NCBI GenBank assembly: GCA_017398245.1
Contig: JAFQGN010000137.1
Coordinates: 1-5,543 of the forward strand
DNA length: 5,543 nt
DNA from: Clostridia bacterium
GTDB taxonomy: Bacteria; Bacillota_A; Clostridia; Christensenellales; Aristaeellaceae
Direction: 5' to 3'
How positions within the stretch are numbered: the stretch's first letter is position 1; every line of letters begins with the position of its first letter. Below are positions 1 through 5,543 of this stretch, piece by piece. The notes beneath the pieces were generated by a model, which was not told the origin of the DNA, did not search any database, and was given only the letters and a program-made list of their open reading frames with translations. The position numbers were made by a program, and so were the translations under genes.

Positions 1-1
1 C

Positions 2-2266
2 CCTGAAGAGCGTAAGCTGCAGAGGCTGTTCCGCACGCCGGAAGCCTGCCGCCTGATCAAGCGCTGCAACGACTTTGGCGCTGGCGGCGTTTCCGTCGCT
101 ATCGGCGAGCTGGCCGACGGTCTTGAGATCGATCTGAACGCCGTGCCGCGCAAGTACGACGGTCTGGACGGCACCGAGCTGGCCATTTCCGAATCTCAAG
201 AGCGCATGGCCGTCGTCGTTGAGGCGAAGGACGTCGAGCGCTTTATGGAACTTGCGTATCAGGAAAACCTGGAAGCGACTGTTGTTGCAAAAGTCACCGA
301 AGAGCCGCGCATGGTCATGCACTGGAACGGGCGCACGATCTGCAATATTTCCCGTGAGTTCCTGAACTCCAACGGCGCCGAAAAGCACATCGATATCAAA
401 GTTGCCCGCGGTTCCATGGCCGAAAAGGCCGTTCCGGCATGCTTTGCCGAGGGTATGAAGGCTCTGGCCGGCGATCTGAACGTGTGCTCCAAGCGCGGTC
501 TTTCCGAACGATTCGACTCCACCATCGGCGCCGGCTCCGTTCTGATGCCCTTTGGCGGCAAGAGGCAGCTGACCCCCTCCCAGGCGATGATCAACAAGGT
601 TTCCGTCGAGCATGGCGATACGCAGAATTGCTCGTATATGGCGTGGGGCTATAACCCCTATGTGATGGAAAAGAGCCCGTATCATGGCGCATATCTGGCG
701 GTTGTCGAATCCGCTTCCAAGCTGATCGCCTCCGGCGCGAGCACTGCCGATACCTACCTCACCTTCCAGGAATACTTCGAAAAGCCGATGAAGGCGGCCG
801 AGCGCTGGGGCAAGCCGCTGTCCGCTCTGCTTGGCGCTCTGCGCGCGCAGAAGGATCTGGGCATTGCTGCAATCGGCGGTAAGGATTCTATGTCCGGCTC
901 CTTTGAAAAGCTGGATGTACCGCCCACGCTGGTCTCCTTCGCCGTAACCACCGGAACGATCCCGGAGGTCGTCTCACCCGAGTTCAAGAGGGCCGGCTCC
1001 ACCGTCTGCCTTGTTAAGCCCGTCACCGCTCCCGACGGCCTGCCGGACGCCTCCTCTCTGAAGGGTGTTTTCGAGCAGGTACACGGCCTGATGGCCGAGG
1101 GCAAGGTCCTCGCCGCGTGGACTCCGGGCTTTGGCGGCATTGCCGAGGGCGTCATGAAGATGAGCATGGGCAACGGTTTGGGCTTTGAATATGCTGAAGG
1201 GCTTGATCTGGAGACCGTTTTCGGATACAACTACGGCTCCTTCATCCTCGAAATGGCCGAAGGTACCGTCGGCACCGTGATCGGCAAGACTACCGCTGAG
1301 GATGCGTTCGTCTTTGGCGAGGAAAAGATCAGCCGCAGCGAGATCGAAAGCATCTACGAAAACAAACTGGAGAGCGTATACTCCTGCAATATCAAGACCG
1401 ATGCCAAGCCGGTCGAATCCTTCTCCTTTGAGGCGAAGGAACGCGTTGCTCCGGCGATCAAAGTCGCCAAGCCGCGCGTGCTGATCCCGGTCTTCCCGGG
1501 CACCAACTGCGAATACGACAGCGCGAAGGCTGCCGAAGCGGGCGGGCTGGAAGCTGAGATCTACGTGATCAACAACCTTTCCGCAGAAGCGGTCGCCCGC
1601 AGCGTGGACGAGTTCGCCAAGAAGCTCTCTCAGAGCCAGATCGTGTTTATCCCCGGCGGCTTCTCCGGCGGCGACGAGCCCGATGGTTCTGCCAAGTTCA
1701 TTACCTCCTTCTTCCGCGCACTGCCGGTCAAGGAGCAGGTGGGTGAGCTGATGGACAACCGCGGCGGCCTGATGCTGGGTATCTGCAACGGCTTCCAGGC
1801 GCTGGTCAAACTTGGCCTCGTGCCCTATGGCAAGATCACCGAGCCGGATCCGAACGCGCCCACCCTCACCTTCAACGTGATCAACCGCCACCAGAGCCGC
1901 CTTGTGCGCACCAGGATCGCTTCCAACAAGAGCCCGTGGCTGGCCAATACCAATGTTGGTGAAGTGTACACCGTACCGATCTCCCACGGCGAAGGCCGCT
2001 TCTACACCGATGAGGCCACCGCTCTTGCTCTGGCTGCCAATGGCCAGATCGCCACGCAGTATGTGGACGAAAACGGCGCGCCGACCATGGACATCCGCTG
2101 CAACCCGAACGGCTCCATCATGGCTATCGAGGGCATCACCTCTCCGGACGGCCGTGTGCTGGGCAAGATGGGCCACAGCGAGCGCATCGGCAAAGGCCTG
2201 TACAAGAACGTGGACGGCGAATACAATATGAAGCTGTTCCAGTCTGCCAAGGAGTATTTCCGCTAA
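2..2266 (+). CDS. purL: Phosphoribosylformylglycinamidine synthase, single-chain PurL-PurQ type (5' end missing)
   Basis: Converts FGAR, glutamine and ATP to FGAM, the fourth step of de novo purine synthesis, in the cytoplasm. The reading frame is open from base 2 with no start, so the N-terminal part is outside the window; 754 residues remain of a family usually about 1,200-1,260 long, and the GTG at 143 is internal. In window residues: the C-terminal half of the first AIRS-like module (NDFGAGGVS near 23-31, ESQERM 64-69); the second AIRS N domain ([12 protein letters not shown] 176-187, GGKDSMSGS 292-300); its C domain ([10 protein letters not shown] from 374); then a class I glutamine amidotransferase from about 492 ([13 protein letters not shown]). 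The amidotransferase looks intact: nucleophile Cys595 in GICNGFQ, and His725 and Glu727 in GHSER. The fused layout and motifs match the Gram-positive clade II FGAM synthases. An identity other than PurL is very unlikely; the subclade is from memory of the family. Confidence 0.97.
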   Translation, partial: PEERKLQRLFRTPEACRLIKRCNDFGAGGVSVAIGELADGLEIDLNAVPRKYDGLDGTELAISESQERMAVVVEAKDVERFMELAYQENLEATVVAKVTEEPRMVMHWNGRTICNISREFLNSNGAEKHIDIKVARGSMAEKAVPACFAEGMKALAGDLNVCSKRGLSERFDSTIGAGSVLMPFGGKRQLTPSQAMINKVSVEHGDTQNCSYMAWGYNPYVMEKSPYHGAYLAVVESASKLIASGASTADTYLTFQEYFEKPMKAAERWGKPLSALLGALRAQKDLGIAAIGGKDSMSGSFEKLDVPPTLVSFAVTTGTIPEVVSPEFKRAGSTVCLVKPVTAPDGLPDASSLKGVFEQVHGLMAEGKVLAAWTPGFGGIAEGVMKMSMGNGLGFEYAEGLDLETVFGYNYGSFILEMAEGTVGTVIGKTTAEDAFVFGEEKISRSEIESIYENKLESVYSCNIKTDAKPVESFSFEAKERVAPAIKVAKPRVLIPVFPGTNCEYDSAKAAEAGGLEAEIYVINNLSAEAVARSVDEFAKKLSQSQIVFIPGGFSGGDEPDGSAKFITSFFRALPVKEQVGELMDNRGGLMLGICNGFQALVKLGLVPYGKITEPDPNAPTLTFNVINRHQSRLVRTRIASNKSPWLANTNVGEVYTVPISHGEGRFYTDEATALALAANGQIATQYVDENGAPTMDIRCNPNGSIMAIEGITSPDGRVLGKMGHSERIGKGLYKNVDGEYNMKLFQSAKEYFR

Positions 2267-2275
2267 ATCAAAACT

Positions 2276-2316
2276 GCGCCTGGGCGGCAGCGCATCCTTT
2301 ACCTGCCGCCCGGCGC
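2276..2316 (+). other. GC-rich intercistronic hairpin between purL and fhs
   Basis: Left arm 2276-2290 (GCGCCTGGGCGGCAG) pairs with right arm 2303-2316 (CTGCCGCCCGGCGC) over 14 base pairs, with only T2281 bulged and a 12-base loop. It starts 10 bases after the purL stop and ends 17 bases before the fhs Shine-Dalgarno. The + strand sequence after the stem is AAACTACAATACC, with no T run, so it is not a standard intrinsic terminator in that direction. On the - strand the stem is followed by AGTTTTGATTT, somewhat T-rich, but no - strand gene is seen. It may stabilise mRNA ends, attenuate partially, or be a processing site; which of these is not decided by the sequence. Confidence 0.7.
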
Positions 2317-2332
2317 AAACTACAATACCTTT

Positions 2333-2340
2333 GAGGAGGA
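2333..2340 (+). promoter_or_regulatory. Ribosome binding site of fhs
   Basis: GAGGAGGA lies 8 bases before the ATG at 2349, a strong Shine-Dalgarno at good spacing. It decides the start: the in-frame TTG at 2331 overlaps this site and cannot be the initiation codon it serves. Confidence 0.9.
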
Positions 2341-2348
2341 ATTCGGAC

Positions 2349-4022
2349 ATGGCTATGATGACCGATATCGAAATCGCCCAGTCTACTCCCATGAAGCACA
2401 TCAGCGAGATCGCCAAAGTTGCCGGTATCGACGAAGAGGCTCTTGACCTGTATGGCCGCTATAAGGCCAAGGTCGACCCGGCTCTGTGCAAGAGCGCGAA
2501 GACCACCGACGGCAAGCTGATCCTTGTGACCGCGATCACCCCCACCCCGGCCGGCGAAGGCAAGACCACCACCAGCATCGGTCTGGCAGATGCTCTTCGT
2601 CAGATCGGCAAGAATTCCATCGCGGCTCTGCGCGAGCCCTCCCTCGGCCCGGTCTTCGGCGTTAAGGGCGGCGCAGCCGGCGGCGGCTGGGCGCAGGTCG
2701 TTCCCATGGAGGATATCAACCTGCATTTCACCGGCGATTTCCACGCCATCGGCGCGGCGAACAACCTGCTTGCCGCCATGCTGGACAACCACATCCATCA
2801 GGGCAATGAGCTGGGCATCGATTCCCGCCGCATCACCTGGCGCAGGTGCGTGGATATGAACGACCGTCAGCTGCGCAATATCGTCAACGGCCTCGGCGGC
2901 GCTTCCAACGGCGCACCGCGCGAGGACGGATATGATATTACCGTGGCCAGCGAAGTTATGGCTACCCTTTGCCTCGCCAGCGGCCTTTCCGATCTGAAGG
3001 AACGCCTTGGCCGCATCATCGTGGGCTACAACTTTGAAGGCAAGCCCGTGACCGCCGGCGATCTGAAGGCTCATGGCGCAATGGCGGCTCTGCTCAAGGA
3101 AGCCATCAAGCCGAACCTTGTTCAGACTCTGGAAGGTACCCCGGCGCTTGTGCACGGCGGCCCGTTCGCCAACATCGCGCACGGCTGCAACAGTGTGATC
3201 GCCACCAAACTGGCGATGCGCCTTGGCGATTATTGCGTGACCGAAGCCGGTTTCGGCGCGGATCTGGGCGCTGAAAAGTTCCTGGATATCAAGTGCCGCA
3301 TGGCTGGCCTGAGGCCCTCTGCCGTCGTCGTCGTCGCCACTATCCGCGCGCTGAAAATGCACGGCGGCCTGAAGAAGACCGAACTGGGCGGCGAGAACCT
3401 GGAAGCTCTTGCAACCGGCATGCCGAACCTGATGCGCCATGTGCACAACATTACCGATGTATACGGCCTGCCCTGCGTGGTCGCCATCAACCGCTTCCCC
3501 ACCGATACCGACGCAGAGATCGCTCTGGTGCGCGAAGAGTGCTCCAAGGCAGGCGTGAACGTTGCTCTGTCCACCGTGTGGGCGGACGGCGGCAAGGGCG
3601 GTATCGAAATGGCTGAAGAAGTGGTACGCCTGTGCGAAACCGAAAACAACTTTGCATTCTCTTACGATACTGAGCTCCCCATCCGCGAAAAGCTGGCGAC
3701 CATCGTTAAGCGCATCTACGGCGGCAAGAACGTCGTGCTCACCCCCGATGCGAAGAAGCAGGAGAAGCGCCTGACTGAAATGGGCTATGGCAACCTGCCC
3801 ATCTGCATGGCCAAGACCCAGTACTCCTTCTCGGACGACCCCAAGAAGCTGGGTGCGCCGGAAGGCTTTACCGTAACCGTGCGCAATCTCAAGATCAGCG
3901 CCGGCGCCGGCTTCATCGTTGCACTGACCGGCGAGATCATGACCATGCCCGGTCTGCCGAAGGTTCCGGCTGCCGAAAAGATCGATATCGACGACAGCGG
4001 ACGCATCAGCGGCCTGTTCTAA
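2349..4022 (+). CDS. fhs: Formate-tetrahydrofolate ligase (10-formyl-THF synthetase)
   Basis: Joins formate to tetrahydrofolate with ATP, giving 10-formyl-THF for purine synthesis, formyl-Met-tRNA and, in acetogens, the methyl branch of the Wood-Ljungdahl pathway; cytoplasmic, homotetrameric in the known family. The protein is 557 residues, the normal full length. Visible motifs: P-loop [13 protein letters not shown] from residue 64 (Lys72), [18 protein letters not shown] at 96-113, the [13 protein letters not shown] block at 122-134, and the family-typical end [14 protein letters not shown]. The ATG at 2349 is chosen because of the GAGGAGGA site 8 bases upstream. No clear promoter is seen in the 82 bases after purL, so it is probably read through from purL or from a promoter not recognisable here. 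Codon use is strongly biased to C- and G-ending codons, as in purL, which suggests high expression. The presence of fhs alone does not show acetogenesis, since many purine-fermenting and other Clostridia carry it. Confidence 0.98.
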   Translation: MAMMTDIEIAQSTPMKHISEIAKVAGIDEEALDLYGRYKAKVDPALCKSAKTTDGKLILVTAITPTPAGEGKTTTSIGLADALRQIGKNSIAALREPSLGPVFGVKGGAAGGGWAQVVPMEDINLHFTGDFHAIGAANNLLAAMLDNHIHQGNELGIDSRRITWRRCVDMNDRQLRNIVNGLGGASNGAPREDGYDITVASEVMATLCLASGLSDLKERLGRIIVGYNFEGKPVTAGDLKAHGAMAALLKEAIKPNLVQTLEGTPALVHGGPFANIAHGCNSVIATKLAMRLGDYCVTEAGFGADLGAEKFLDIKCRMAGLRPSAVVVVATIRALKMHGGLKKTELGGENLEALATGMPNLMRHVHNITDVYGLPCVVAINRFPTDTDAEIALVREECSKAGVNVALSTVWADGGKGGIEMAEEVVRLCETENNFAFSYDTELPIREKLATIVKRIYGGKNVVLTPDAKKQEKRLTEMGYGNLPICMAKTQYSFSDDPKKLGAPEGFTVTVRNLKISAGAGFIVALTGEIMTMPGLPKVPAAEKIDIDDSGRISGLF

Positions 4023-4025
4023 GCG

Positions 4026-4577
4026 ATGGCCACTTTGCATGACAGCCGTTTGATTGAATCCATGCGCGGTTTGAAGGACACGCGCAGGCTGATTTACTGC
4101 GCGCTCTTGATCGCGCTGCAGACTGCACTGAACTCTCTTGCCGCAATCCCATTAGGCAGTACGATCCGCATCACGTTCGGTTATCTCGCCGTCGCGGTGA
4201 ACGCAGTGCTGCTCGGGCCGTTTCCTGCTATGGCAGGTGCGGTGGTTGCTGATCTGCTCGGCTGTATCATTCGCCCTATGGGGCCGTTCTTCCCTGGATT
4301 CACGCTCTCTGCCGGGCTTGGCGGTTTGATTTACGGATTAGCGTTTTATCGCCGCAATGTGAACATTTGGCGTGTGCTGGCCGCGAAGCTTGTGATCGAT
4401 GTGTGCATCAATATCGTGCTCAACACGCTTTGGCTGAAGATCCTGTATGGGAACGCGTTCTTTGCCTTGCTGCCGAGCAGGCTAATCAAAAACCTGATCC
4501 AATACCCGATTGATGTGCTTCTGCTTTTGCCGGTCGTTCGCTGGTGCGGCGCGATAAGGCCGAAGCTGCGCTTGTAA
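4026..4577 (+). CDS. folT: Folate-family ECF transporter S component (FolT-like)
   Basis: A membrane-embedded substrate-binding subunit that would capture folate outside the cell and work with the shared ECF energising module (EcfT plus two EcfA ATPases), none of which is encoded in the window. The 183-residue product has about six hydrophobic segments (roughly 22-42, 48-64, 66-82, 92-108, 115-134 and 158-174) and positive ends. Family-like signatures are RITFGYLA at 48-55, GPFPAMAGAVVADLLG at 64-79, MGPFFPGFTLSAGLGGLIYG at 85-104, and NTLWLKILYG at 133-142 followed by LPSRLIKN. It starts 3 bases after the fhs stop with no evident Shine-Dalgarno, pointing to translational coupling; ATG 4062 (Met13) is the alternative start and also lacks one. 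There is no room for a THF riboswitch directly upstream. Folate specificity rests on motif resemblance plus the fhs neighbour; another vitamin S component is the main alternative. Confidence 0.87.
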   Translation: MATLHDSRLIESMRGLKDTRRLIYCALLIALQTALNSLAAIPLGSTIRITFGYLAVAVNAVLLGPFPAMAGAVVADLLGCIIRPMGPFFPGFTLSAGLGGLIYGLAFYRRNVNIWRVLAAKLVIDVCINIVLNTLWLKILYGNAFFALLPSRLIKNLIQYPIDVLLLLPVVRWCGAIRPKLRL

Positions 4578-4590
4578 GATCTCCAAACGT

Positions 4591-4635
4591 ACAGCGTGCA
4601 ATCTGTCTAAAACAGGTTGCACGCTGTTTCATATT
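4591..4635 (+). terminator. Rho-independent terminator after folT
   Basis: ACAGCGTGCAATCTGT (4591-4606) pairs with ACAGGTTGCACGCTGT (4612-4627) over 16 base pairs, including one wobble (T4602 with G4616), closing a 5-base loop CTAAA. It starts 13 bases after the folT stop. The tail TTCATATT is only moderately T-rich, so termination may be incomplete. It marks the likely end of the purL-fhs-folT transcript. Confidence 0.8.
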
Positions 4636-4645
4636 ACAGTATAAT
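4617..4645 (+). promoter_or_regulatory. Sigma-A-type promoter of the HD-domain gene
   Basis: A perfect -10 box TATAAT lies at 4640-4645. Exactly 17 bases upstream is TTGCAC (4617-4622), a 3-of-6 match to the -35 consensus. Transcription would begin near 4652, giving a leader of about 28 bases before the ATG at 4680. The -35 element lies within the right arm of the preceding terminator stem. The -10 is convincing; the -35 is weaker. Confidence 0.7.
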
Positions 4646-4663
4646 AATGAAACCAAGTATGTC

Positions 4664-4670
4664 GGGAGGG
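4664..4670 (+). promoter_or_regulatory. Ribosome binding site of the HD-domain gene
   Basis: GGGAGGG sits directly against the ATG at 4671, too close to serve it, but its GGAGG core (4665-4669) is 10 bases before the ATG at 4680. This, with a predicted transcript start near 4652, favours 4680 over the upstream in-frame ATGs at 4647, 4659 and 4671. Confidence 0.75.
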
Positions 4671-4679
4671 ATGGACGGC

Positions 4680-5312
4680 ATGGACTGGGCGGCAATTGAC
4701 GAACGAGCGGCGAAGTTGATGAAAACTCGCAAGGCACACAGAGAACGCGAGCGCGGCTTTGTGTACTATCACGGTAAACGCGTGGCTAACAGCGCGCTGG
4801 AATTGCGCAGGTTGATCCTGCCGGAGGATCCGAGCGGCGATACTGCATTACGGCTTGCAGGTATGTTTCACGACGTTGGCAAGGGCCTTTCCCCGCATGC
4901 GCAATACGGCGCAGTCATCTTGCCGGAAGCTGTCAAGGATCTTGTAGATGATGCAGAGCTGATCCGGCAGGCTGCGCAGATGATCGCTCACCATGGCGAC
5001 AGACAGATTGGCGAAAGTCCATACGATATCTGGACACAGCTGCTTCAGGACGCAGACCTGCTCGACCACAGCGGCAGCTATGGCGTTTGGATGAACGCGC
5101 AGTTTTATTCGTATTTTGATGGCTGCATGACCGACGGTGCGAAATTCCATTCCGAAACATCCGAACAGTATTATAACGATAACGTTGATCTGCTCAATTT
5201 TGATATTTCCAAGAAGATCTTTCGGGACAAGATCGACGCGGAGCAGGCTTTTTTCATGCGTGCTGCACTAGAAGCCGAAGGCCTGTTCCCCGGCTATTGT
5301 GCATTACGATAA
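4680..5312 (+). CDS. HD-domain protein, probable metal-dependent phosphohydrolase, substrate unknown
   Basis: A soluble 210-residue protein of the HD superfamily, which typically hydrolyses phosphate esters of nucleotides or related compounds using one or two bound metals. Visible candidate metal ligands, in order: His31 (YYHGKR), the defining His64-Asp65 pair in FHDVGKG with Lys68, His104/His105 in IAHHGD, and Asp126 or Asp129 in the DADLLDH segment at 124-130. No signal peptide, membrane segment or second domain is evident; the last 80 residues are rich in aromatic and acidic residues and not recognised. The start is chosen from the Shine-Dalgarno and promoter positions. It has its own promoter and terminator, so it appears monocistronic and is not clearly tied to the upstream folate genes. 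Leu TTG codons and Phe TTT are commoner than in purL and fhs. It differs in motif spacing from YqeK-type Ap4A hydrolases as I remember them, so no symbol is given. Confidence 0.83.
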   Translation: MDWAAIDERAAKLMKTRKAHRERERGFVYYHGKRVANSALELRRLILPEDPSGDTALRLAGMFHDVGKGLSPHAQYGAVILPEAVKDLVDDAELIRQAAQMIAHHGDRQIGESPYDIWTQLLQDADLLDHSGSYGVWMNAQFYSYFDGCMTDGAKFHSETSEQYYNDNVDLLNFDISKKIFRDKIDAEQAFFMRAALEAEGLFPGYCALR

Positions 5313-5360
5313 AAGTTTATCTTATTCGTTATCCTTCATATTTTTCGCTCAACGCGTACG

Positions 5361-5396
5361 AAAACAGCAGTTGACGCAAGTCTGTTTTTGTTTTCC
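5361..5396 (+). terminator. Weak hairpin with T-rich tail after the HD gene
   Basis: AAAACAG (5361-5367) pairs with CTGTTTT (5382-5388), with a possible inner TTG/CAA pairing, and is followed by TGTTTTCC. The stem is short and A/T-rich but the T tract is good. It could be the first of two tandem terminators for the HD-domain gene. Confidence 0.4.
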
Positions 5397-5408
5397 TGCA
5401 AAATGTAT

Positions 5409-5442
5409 AAAAACGGTGAACAACACTCTGTTCACCGTTTTT
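5409..5442 (+). terminator. Strong, symmetrical rho-independent terminator
   Basis: AAAAACGGTGAACA (5409-5422) pairs perfectly over 14 bases with TGTTCACCGTTTTT (5429-5442) around the loop ACACTC. The run of five A on one side and five T on the other means it could act on either strand. It lies 96 bases after the HD-domain stop and insulates that gene from the downstream promoter. Confidence 0.92.
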
Positions 5443-5467
5443 GCGTATGAAGTTCATCTTCATTGGG

Positions 5468-5473
5468 TATAAT
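5468..5473 (+). promoter_or_regulatory. Candidate -10 box of a downstream transcription unit
   Basis: A perfect TATAAT occurs 25 bases after the terminator, preceded by TTGGG. No good -35 lies at 16-18 bases; TTGCGT at 5441 is 21 bases away, which is too far. The TG is one base off the extended -10 position. The location just past a strong terminator supports it as the start of the next gene's transcript, beginning near 5480. Confidence 0.5.
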
Positions 5474-5543
5474 ATGGTTGCAGAGAAATGAGACAGAGTC
5501 CTCTTCAACAACCTCAACGAGAAGCCCCGAGGCGTTTGCTTCG
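5474..5543 (+). other. Unidentified leader or start of the next gene, cut by the window end
   Basis: About 70 bases with no recognised gene. The last 16 bases can fold as CGAGGC-GTTT-GCTTCG (one G-T wobble), and GAAGC/GCTTC offers a competing pairing in the same stretch. An ATG at 5488 opens a frame to the end of the window (MRQSPLQQPQ...), but without a convincing Shine-Dalgarno. It may be a structured 5' leader, a small RNA, or a gene start; I do not match it to a known riboswitch. Confidence 0.3.

Noticed and set aside
2331..2348. TTG at 2331 as the start of fhs
   Set aside because: The codon overlaps the Shine-Dalgarno itself, has no ribosome site of its own, and would add six residues not typical of the family.
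974..2416. Open frame of 480 codons on the - strand opposite purL
   Set aside because: It lies wholly opposite well-identified purL motifs for almost all its length. The strong codon bias of purL leaves few stops on the opposite strand, and the translation looks like low-complexity antisense, rich in His, Ala and Asp, with no recognisable domain.
3321..3339. GTC triplet run inside fhs
   Set aside because: It encodes a short Val-Val-Val-Val beta-strand segment normal for the family; four codons are not a meaningful repeat.
3990..4026. THF riboswitch controlling folT
   Set aside because: Only 3 bases separate fhs from folT, and the preceding sequence is the normal coding end of fhs with no riboswitch-like core.
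2268..4040. Open frame of 590 codons on the - strand opposite fhs
   Set aside because: It covers the entire certain fhs gene in antisense. Length alone is explained by GC-rich biased codons in fhs; no family motif is seen in its product.
4617..4679. Upstream starts (TTG 4617, ATG 4647, 4659, 4671) for the HD-domain gene
   Set aside because: 4617 and 4647 lie before the predicted transcript start near 4652, and 4617 lies inside the terminator stem. 4659 is upstream of the Shine-Dalgarno and 4671 directly abuts it. Only 4680 has workable spacing.
5329..5517. Small - strand open frame of 62 codons in the 3' intergenic region
   Set aside because: It runs through the strong symmetrical terminator at 5409-5442 and the TATAAT box, and its product shows no domain, so it is most likely chance.
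5488..5543. Partial + strand open frame starting MRQSPLQQ
   Set aside because: It would begin only about 8 bases after the predicted transcript start with no convincing ribosome site, and is too short here to judge. It is kept only as a possibility in the leader entry.

Overview
The window looks like ordinary chromosomal DNA from an anaerobic, fairly GC-rich member of the Clostridia (Bacillota). Four things suggest this: a single-chain PurL-PurQ type FGAM synthase of the Gram-positive 'clade II' kind, a monofunctional formate-tetrahydrofolate ligase, an ECF-type folate transporter S component, and strong AGGAGG-type ribosome binding sites. Family-level placement (for example Oscillospiraceae or Christensenellaceae relatives) is only a guess. 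All four supported genes lie on the + strand.

Layout. Bases 2-2266 hold the 3' part of purL; its 5' end lies before the window. A short gap with a GC-rich hairpin (2276-2316) and a strong Shine-Dalgarno follows. Next comes complete fhs (2349-4022), then after only 3 bases folT (4026-4577), a membrane-embedded folate-binding protein. A strong hairpin (4591-4627) closes this group. A sigma-A-like promoter whose -35 element lies inside that hairpin starts the next unit, a single gene for a 210-residue HD-domain protein (4680-5312) of unknown substrate. After it come a weak hairpin with a T-rich tail (5361-5396) and a near-perfect bidirectional terminator (5409-5442). A TATAAT box (5468-5473) then begins an unidentified transcript that runs off the window end.

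How the genes fit together. Fhs makes 10-formyl-THF from formate, ATP and THF. That cofactor feeds one-carbon steps of purine synthesis (the GAR and AICAR transformylase steps), and PurL catalyses the step right after GAR formylation. FolT would supply the folate. So purL-fhs-folT reads as a purine and one-carbon group, with fhs-folT very likely co-transcribed. Nothing links the HD protein to this pathway except proximity.

No mobile element, CRISPR array, tRNA or rRNA gene or new multi-gene system was seen. The points worth a second look are small: the purL-fhs hairpin, the overlapping terminator and promoter, a codon-use change at the fhs/folT border, and the unexplained 3' leader.
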